Source of the DNA: Oscillatoriales cyanobacterium PMM_0008
GTDB taxonomy: Bacteria; Cyanobacteriota; Cyanobacteriia; Cyanobacteriales; Aerosakkonemataceae
Reading direction: 5' to 3'
Assembly: GCA_949128025.1 (NCBI GenBank)
Contig: CASBRD010000133.1
Location: 1-45,140 of the forward strand
DNA: 45,140 nucleotides
Shown here: positions 40,535 to 45,140 of the stretch, in pieces
Position numbering within the stretch: position 1 is the stretch's first letter
Layout of the letters: each line of letters opens with the position of its first letter
Program-made: the position numbers and the translations under genes
The notes under the pieces: generated by a model
The model's database searches: none
What the model saw: only the letters and a program-made list of their open reading frames with translations
Told to the model about the DNA's origin: nothing

Positions 40535-41155
40535 ATGGTAACGCTGCAACTGCGACAACTGGGCGTACCGCCGGGACATCGAGTGTTATTCCATGATGTG
40601 AATTGGCAGGAATTTGAGGCAATTTTAGAAGAGTTGGGAGAAAAACGACCTTCTCGATTAGCTTATAGTAAAGGAATTTTGGAGATTAGGGTGCCACTAC
40701 CAGAACATGAAAAAGCCAAAGTAATTATTGGTGATTTAGTGAAAGCTTTGCTAGATGAATGCGATCGCAATTGGGAATCCTTGGGATCGACAACCTTTAA
40801 ACGAGAGGAAATGGGGGCAGGTATTGAACCAGACGACTGCTTTTATATTCAAAACTATGCTCAAATGATTGGCAAAACTCGCCTAGATTTAACCATCGAT
40901 CCCCCGCCAGATTTAGCTATTGAGGTAGATGTTACTTCCAAAACCCAAGTAAGCGCATATCAAGCATTAGGAGTACCGGAAATTTGGCGATATGAAAACG
41001 GAAAAATCCAAATTTACCTACTGCAATCTGGAAAATATGTGGAGTCTCAAACCAGTCCCAGTTTTCCCAATTTTCCCATAATTGAGGAGATTTCTCGTTT
41101 TCTGGAAATGAGTCGGACAATAGGGATCAAGTCGGGCGCTGAGAGAGTTTCGTAA
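40535..41155 (+). CDS. Uma2/DUF820-family endonuclease-like protein
   Basis: A 206-aa Uma2 protein. It has the Uma2 order: SRLAYSKGILEIRVPLPEHE, then the acidic IEPDDCFYI and PPDLAIEVDVTSK with candidate metal ligands (Asp, Glu and Lys), and ALGVPEIWRYENGKIQIYLL. TTAGGAGAATCAA precedes the ATG, giving a good ribosome-binding site. The last 15 residues diverge from a normal Uma2 end and the stop overlaps a repeat region, so the tail may be shifted. The family expands greatly in cyanobacteria with no proven function. It is not adjacent to anything that hints at a role. Confidence 0.85.
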   Translation: MVTLQLRQLGVPPGHRVLFHDVNWQEFEAILEELGEKRPSRLAYSKGILEIRVPLPEHEKAKVIIGDLVKALLDECDRNWESLGSTTFKREEMGAGIEPDDCFYIQNYAQMIGKTRLDLTIDPPPDLAIEVDVTSKTQVSAYQALGVPEIWRYENGKIQIYLLQSGKYVESQTSPSFPNFPIIEEISRFLEMSRTIGIKSGAERVS

Positions 41156-41191
41156 GTGGGTGAGAGAACAAATAAATCTTATCAATTAAAA

Positions 41192-41236
41192 CCTAACCCC
41201 CCAGCCCCTTTCCTACCAGAGAAGGGGGATTTTAAC
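41192..41236. repeat. CCTAACCCCCCAGCCCC-type dispersed repeat
   Basis: The sequence CCTAACCCCCCAGCCCC...GAGAAGGGGGATTTTAACC is a common intergenic cyanobacterial repeat with an internal CCCC/GGGG pairing. It includes the TAA stop of the ABC ATPase gene (41232-41234). Confidence 0.65.
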
Positions 41237-42122
41237 CTTGTGTCACCTCCACATAAATATGTTCCAATCGCACAGGCGATCGCGCGATCGCATCCACAGC
41301 AATCCCATCAAAACAAGCAATTATCTCCTTTAATTCTAAAGGCTTTGGCAGCCAAAAAGCCAGGTCATTGCCATAGCGCCGATGCGTAAAGCCAAGTTGA
41401 GAAGCGCGTGCGATCGCACCTTCCTCATCCCGCGTTTGCACCACCACAACTTCCTGCGCCGGAATCAACTCCCGCAACACAGACAAACTCCCCTCAACCA
41501 CAATTCGCCCATCTTTAATAATACCTATTTTATCGCAAAGCCGTTCAGCCTCATCCAACAAATGAGTAGTCAACAAAACAGTAATACCCTGCTTTTTCAG
41601 ATTCCGAATTAACTCCCAAATCTCATAACGCGCCTCAATATCCAAACCCGTCGTCGGTTCATCCAAAATCACCAACTTCGGCTGATGTACCAACGCCACA
41701 GCAATATTCAACCGCCGCTTCATCCCACCGCTGAGAGTTTCCACCGGACTTTTAGCCCTATCTACTAAATTAACAGCCTCCAAACAAACTTGTACCTGTT
41801 CCCAGCGCTGCTGCTTTGATAACCCATAAATCCGAGCAAAAAAATCAAGATTTTCCGCACAAGAGAGACTTTTGTAAAGTAAATTCTCTTGCGGCGCTAC
41901 CCCAATCAGCGACTTACTAGCCTCAGAAACAGGTTGCTTATTAATCGTAATTTCTCCCCTATCCTCCTTCACCAAATTACATATTATATTGATAGTAGTA
42001 GTCTTACCAGCACCATTTGGCCCCAACAACCCGTAAATTTCACCCGGTCGAACGTGCAGCGTCAAATCATTAAGAACTTGTCGCTGACCGAAAGACTTAC
42101 TCAACCTTTTGATATGCAGCAT
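41232..42122 (-). CDS. ABC transporter ATP-binding protein
   Basis: A 296-aa ATPase of the ABC-2 (drug/daunorubicin-type) exporters. Walker A GPNGAGKTTT, Q-loop in APQENLLY, signature LSGGMKRR and Walker B LVILDEPTTG are complete, with the switch His in LLTTHLLDEAE. The ATG at 42122 (MLHIKRLSKSF) is the family start; an earlier frame start at 42164 is unlikely. The partner permease lies upstream on the same strand, 114 bp away. The substrate is unknown. The final residues and stop lie in a dispersed repeat. Confidence 0.92.
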   Translation of the reverse strand: MLHIKRLSKSFGQRQVLNDLTLHVRPGEIYGLLGPNGAGKTTTINIICNLVKEDRGEITINKQPVSEASKSLIGVAPQENLLYKSLSCAENLDFFARIYGLSKQQRWEQVQVCLEAVNLVDRAKSPVETLSGGMKRRLNIAVALVHQPKLVILDEPTTGLDIEARYEIWELIRNLKKQGITVLLTTHLLDEAERLCDKIGIIKDGRIVVEGSLSVLRELIPAQEVVVVQTRDEEGAIARASQLGFTHRRYGNDLAFWLPKPLELKEIIACFDGIAVDAIARSPVRLEHIYVEVTQG

Positions 42123-42168
42123 AATTTTAATAGATAGAGAAAATAAACTTTGACATAAAATCAAATCT

Positions 42169-42207
42169 TATCTGCGTTCATCTGCGTTCATCTTCTTCCA
42201 TCTGCGG
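42169..42207. repeat. ATCTGCGTTC tandem units
   Basis: Three to four imperfect copies of TCATCTGCGT(T) between the two ABC genes. Related units are near 22374-22403 and after the last gene (44987-44996). Typical low-complexity intergenic DNA of cyanobacteria. Confidence 0.65.
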
Positions 42208-42236
42208 TAAAAAATTAGCCCTTTCGCAAGAAGACA

Positions 42237-43010
42237 TCACAATCTCCTCTCCACACTCAACATCCGCCGATAAGATAGCCATCCCGCCACTACCATCAAA
42301 ATAGCAAACACATATAAAAACCAAAAATGCAACTCAATATCTGCAAATTTTTTTCCCTCATCAGACACTCCAGAAAGCGCTTTAACCATGTGGTAAACCG
42401 GATTAAATTTAGCTATACTCAATAGAGTCTTAGGAAAAACAAAACTTGGCACAAATGCGCCCCCCAAAATTAACAAAGGCACCCCAAAAGCCGCCACCAA
42501 AGCATTGACATCCTCAGTCCGACGAGCAAATTGCGTACCGAGAACAAATCCCACACCAACATACGAGATAATGCTTAGTAAAATAATAACTCCTCCCAAG
42601 AGGATAGAACCTTGAAACTTAGCGCCCCAAAAGGCCGCAATAGTATAAACCAGTAGCGTTTGACCGATGCCAATGCAGGTGTGAGCAACAAAAATGCCCA
42701 AAAAGTAGGAAGTTCCACTCAAGGGCGAGATAAACAGACGTTTGAGCGTTTGCTGTTCTCGTTCTGCTACCACCGTTGCTACACTACCACCCAGGCAGCT
42801 GAAAAACAACGCCGCACCCACCAGAGTTGAGGGGGCAGCGTATTCAAACGCCTCAGCCATTGACAGTTGGGCGCGTTCTGCCACAATAAAGCCGTTGATT
42901 AATAGGATAGAAACTGGAAAAATAGTCCAAAAAACCAGGCTGCGTCGCCGCCGCAACAATTCAATCAAGATTCGCTGTGCCACAGCCAGCGTTTCGCGCC
43001 AATATTTCAT
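42237..43010 (-). CDS. ABC-2 type transporter permease
   Basis: A 257-aa membrane protein with about six helices: after ILIELLRRRRSLVFWTIFPVSILLI come stretches such as GAALFFSCLGGSVATVVAE, GIFVAHTCIGIGQTLLVYTI, GGVIILLSIISYVGVGFVLG, GVPLLILGGAFVPSFVF and FWFLYVFAILMVVAGWL. The segment REQQTLKRLFISPLS is the cytoplasmic coupling region of ABC-2 permeases. It pairs with the ATPase at 41232-42122. The ATG at 43010 is taken. Its start is 26 bp from the divergent FAD oxidoreductase start, so promoters must overlap coding sequence. Confidence 0.9.
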   Translation of the reverse strand: MKYWRETLAVAQRILIELLRRRRSLVFWTIFPVSILLINGFIVAERAQLSMAEAFEYAAPSTLVGAALFFSCLGGSVATVVAEREQQTLKRLFISPLSGTSYFLGIFVAHTCIGIGQTLLVYTIAAFWGAKFQGSILLGGVIILLSIISYVGVGFVLGTQFARRTEDVNALVAAFGVPLLILGGAFVPSFVFPKTLLSIAKFNPVYHMVKALSGVSDEGKKFADIELHFWFLYVFAILMVVAGWLSYRRMLSVERRL

Positions 43011-43028
43011 CTTGTCAGGAGTGAACAG

Positions 43029-43034
43029 TATAAT
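43029..43034 (+). promoter_or_regulatory. TATAAT hexamer directly before the FAD-Rieske gene start
   Basis: A perfect -10 consensus ends three bases before the ATG at 43037. If used, transcription would begin inside the coding region, or the gene has another promoter. AGGAG (43017-43021) is 15 bases upstream, too far for a usual Shine-Dalgarno. Both may be chance in a very tight divergent gap. Confidence 0.3.
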
Positions 43035-43036
43035 AC

Positions 43037-44983
43037 ATGAATCAATTATCAAGGTACGCGCTTTCGCAGCCCATTTCCCGACGCACATTATTTAAGATGT
43101 TCGGTGTCGGTGCAGTCAGCGGGATGGTAGGATACTCTCGATTCTCCAAGCCGCAGCCGACTGTCTTTCAGCAAGATACCCTAGATTTGCCCCGTTTGAC
43201 TAATCGACCCGTTAGTGTAGCAGTTGTTGGGGGTGGGTTGGCAGGATTAGCTTGTGCCTACGAACTCAGCCAAAGGGGTTTCGCGGTCAGCCTCTTAGAA
43301 CGCGCACCCCAGTTGGGAGGCAAAATCGCCAGTTGGCCTATCCAATTTGGCGGTGAATCTTTTATGATGGAACATGGGTTTCACGGCTTTTTTCCCCAGT
43401 ATTACAACCTCAAGAGTTTAGTTGCAGAAGTGGGAATTAAAGACAATTTTGTAGATTTGAAATTCTACTCAGTTGTTTATAGAGGTGACAAATATAAGCC
43501 AGAAGTATTTCGCCCTAGCCATTCAGCTTTCCCCTGGAATATAGTAGATTTGGCAATAGCATCTCCGAATCGTTTGCGCTGGGGAATAAATCTTACTAAG
43601 TGGGAACATTGGCAAGTTTTTCGGGCAATTACTGGTTTCCAAACTGAAAGGACTTTCCATAATCTCGATCATATATCAGTTGCTGAATGGGTTGAGAAGG
43701 AGTTTCCCAGAGGACTTTATGACCTCTATTTCCTCCCGTTTGCAAAATCTAGTTTAAATGCGCCAGATAAAATGAGTGTGGGGGAATTAATGCAATTTTT
43801 TCACTTCTATTTTTTTGGCAATCCAGAAGGACTAGCCTTCAACGGCACGAAGGATGATATGGGGACGAGTTTGGTGCAACCCATTGCTAGGTCAATTGAA
43901 AGTAAGGGTGGTAAAATAATTACAGGTGCAACTGTTAGAGAAATTAACTGTTCCCAAGGTAAGATTGCTTCGTTGAGTTATCAACAAGGGAATGCTGTCA
44001 GCGATGTTCCTTTTTGGGTGAGTCGCAACGAAGTTATCGCTGATGACAATATGGAATATTTTGGTGCTGGGGATGAAGTTTTTGCTGCCAAACCTGGGGA
44101 AGCTGAAGCGATTTCCTTGAGTTGCACTCACCAAGGTTGTACGGTTAAGCGACAAGCGGATGGCGAGTTTCACTGTCCTTGTCACGGTGCTGTTTTCAAT
44201 GCTGATGGTAAGGTGGTGAAAGGGCCAGCAGAACGGGATTTGCCTAGATACAAGATTGTACAGCGTCAGGGAGTGCGATCGCAATTAGTCGCCGCCACTA
44301 ATTCCCCACAACCAACATCCGCCGAAACCATCAAAGCTGACTACTACGTCATCGCCGCTGATGTCCCAGGAGTTCAACACCTGTTTACATTGATGACTGG
44401 CGATGTCGCGCCCCAATTGAAAACACAAGTAGAACATTTAAGTATAGCAGATCCGTTTGCAGTTTGTCGATATTGGTTCGATCGCGACTTTGAATGGTCA
44501 CAAAGTTGGTTTACCTCCCTCTCCGGTTATCGCCTCACCGACAGCATCACCCTTTATCACCGCATTCAAACTCAATTTATTGAATGGGCAAAAAAAACCG
44601 GGGGTAGCGTTGTCGAATTACACGCCTATTGCTACAAAGAAAAAGAATTTCCCACCCAGGAAACACTACTCACAACTTTCCAGCAAGAACTCTATGAAAT
44701 TGTACCAGAACTCAAAGAAGCCAATATCCTGCACCGCGAATTAGTCAATCAGAAAAACTTCTCCGGTTATCCACCAAATAGTTATGCAGAACGCCCCAAA
44801 ACCAGCACCGCTATTCCCAACCTAATGTTTGCCGGAGATTGGGTAAAAATGCCCTTCCCTTGTGGTTTAATGGAACGCGCAATTAGCAGCGGATTACTAG
44901 CAGCAAACGAAATTCTGCATCGCGAAGGTTTGCAGAGGCGTCCCTTACTTTCCGTCAACCCAGAAGGCGTTTTAAAAATTTGA
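43037..44983 (+). CDS. Tat-targeted FAD-dependent oxidoreductase with inserted Rieske domain
   Basis: A 648-aa protein. A twin-arginine signal ISRRTLFKMFGVGAVSGM (residues 13-30) leads into an amine-oxidase/carotenoid-desaturase-type FAD fold: VAVVGGGLAGLACAYELSQRG and then LGGKIASW. Residues ~345-400 hold a Rieske [2Fe-2S] domain with CTHQGC (Cys363, His365) and CPCHGA (Cys380, His383). The extra cysteines in both loops are the disulfide pair of high-potential Rieske proteins such as that of cytochrome b6f. The end IPNLMFAGDWVKMPFPCGLM with MERAISSGLLAANEIL is like CrtU/CruE carotenoid enzymes. An aromatic carotenoid or other membrane-located oxidation is possible; the substrate is inferred only. 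Confidence 0.85.
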   Translation: MNQLSRYALSQPISRRTLFKMFGVGAVSGMVGYSRFSKPQPTVFQQDTLDLPRLTNRPVSVAVVGGGLAGLACAYELSQRGFAVSLLERAPQLGGKIASWPIQFGGESFMMEHGFHGFFPQYYNLKSLVAEVGIKDNFVDLKFYSVVYRGDKYKPEVFRPSHSAFPWNIVDLAIASPNRLRWGINLTKWEHWQVFRAITGFQTERTFHNLDHISVAEWVEKEFPRGLYDLYFLPFAKSSLNAPDKMSVGELMQFFHFYFFGNPEGLAFNGTKDDMGTSLVQPIARSIESKGGKIITGATVREINCSQGKIASLSYQQGNAVSDVPFWVSRNEVIADDNMEYFGAGDEVFAAKPGEAEAISLSCTHQGCTVKRQADGEFHCPCHGAVFNADGKVVKGPAERDLPRYKIVQRQGVRSQLVAATNSPQPTSAETIKADYYVIAADVPGVQHLFTLMTGDVAPQLKTQVEHLSIADPFAVCRYWFDRDFEWSQSWFTSLSGYRLTDSITLYHRIQTQFIEWAKKTGGSVVELHAYCYKEKEFPTQETLLTTFQQELYEIVPELKEANILHRELVNQKNFSGYPPNSYAERPKTSTAIPNLMFAGDWVKMPFPCGLMERAISSGLLAANEILHREGLQRRPLLSVNPEGVLKI

Positions 44984-45012
44984 AATGTAACCGCAGATAA
45001 ACCTCTGGGTAT

Positions 45013-45034
45013 GTTGTTGCGCTTTAGCGCTCTT
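45013..45034. repeat. 22-bp fragment of the nested inverted repeat
   Basis: GTTGTTGCGCTTTAGCGCTC plus TT is identical to 25519-25540, one arm of the large hairpin. The opposite arm is absent here. Confidence 0.7.
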
Positions 45035-45076
45035 ATCCAAGTTCATATATAGCAACCGCCAAGGCGACTCTTGACA

Positions 45077-45140
45077 GTAGGGGCGAAGCATTCGGGTAGT
45101 AAATCTTCGGTTTTAACCAATAAATTATATGCCCCTAGCC
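45077..45140. repeat. Dispersed inverted repeat, GAAGCATTC family, copy 3 (cut by window edge)
   Basis: GTAGGGGCGAAGCATTCGG, then the shared centre TTAACCAATAAATTATATG, as in copy 1 at 22776-22848. The right arm is reduced to GCCCCTA. Confidence 0.75.

Overview
The window looks like chromosomal DNA of a filamentous cyanobacterium, probably of the Oscillatoria/Microcoleus kind. The HIP1 octamer GCGATCGC and its partial forms are very frequent. Short tandem repeats (GGTCAGT and GGTCATT types), palindromic dispersed repeats and several paralogous nuclease families (Uma2 and a PD-(D/E)xK-like family) are present, as is usual in such genomes. Genus is an inference; no rRNA or tRNA gene was seen.

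Region 1 (1-3.8 kb): the 3' tail of an IS200/IS605-type tnpB, 4-hydroxyphenylpyruvate dioxygenase (tocopherol/plastoquinone branch), an SDR oxidoreductase, then two tandem copies of a ~206-aa PD-(D/E)xK-like protein. Between them and the next operon lies a decayed helicase fragment.

Region 2 (3.9-17.6 kb), the centrepiece: a ~12 kb minus-strand type III-D-like CRISPR effector operon. Transcription order is csx3 (ring nuclease), a P-loop NTPase, cas10 (GGDD intact, no HD domain), a Cas7, Csx10 (Cas5-like), a Cas11 candidate, a CARF-RelE effector, a Uma2 nuclease, a second Cas7, a third copy of the ~206-aa nuclease-like family, a third Cas7, a small Csx19-position protein, a fourth Cas7 and a 208-aa protein with an OB-like tail. 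Most neighbours overlap by ATGA/GTGA or lie within about 30 nt. A WYL-domain regulator is transcribed divergently, and a perfect 9-bp inverted repeat sits between it and csx3. The parts form a complete cyclic-oligoadenylate circuit: Cas10 makes the signal, CARF-RelE would respond with mRNA cleavage, and Csx3 would destroy the signal. No CRISPR array, cas6, cas1 or cas2 is in the window, so crRNA must be supplied from elsewhere. The least expected part is the pair of nuclease-like genes built into the operon, one of them translationally coupled to a cas7.

Region 3 (17.5-29.4 kb): an HD-domain pseudogene, D-Ala-D-Ala ligase, a two-TM basic protein, a CHAT-derived membrane protein that appears to have lost its catalytic core, a thioredoxin-like protein, a membrane-anchored subtilase overlapping a small beta-rich protein, small exported/membrane proteins, and a GH31 alpha-glucosidase.

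Region 4 (29.4-36.6 kb): a methyltransferase plus a heme-oxygenase-like diiron enzyme (possible small biosynthetic pair), then a stress-flavoured set: cupin, zinc alcohol dehydrogenase, an SDR remnant, a DJ-1/PfpI protein with a ferritin-like tail, and a DUF6335-like protein preceded by three 24-bp direct repeats.

Region 5 (36.6-45.1 kb): murD, glyS, another Uma2 protein, an ABC-2 exporter pair, and a divergent Tat-targeted FAD oxidoreductase containing a high-potential-type Rieske domain.

At least five dispersed palindromic repeat families are scattered through the non-CRISPR part. Members of one G/C-run family lie in frame inside the GH31 and glyS coding regions.
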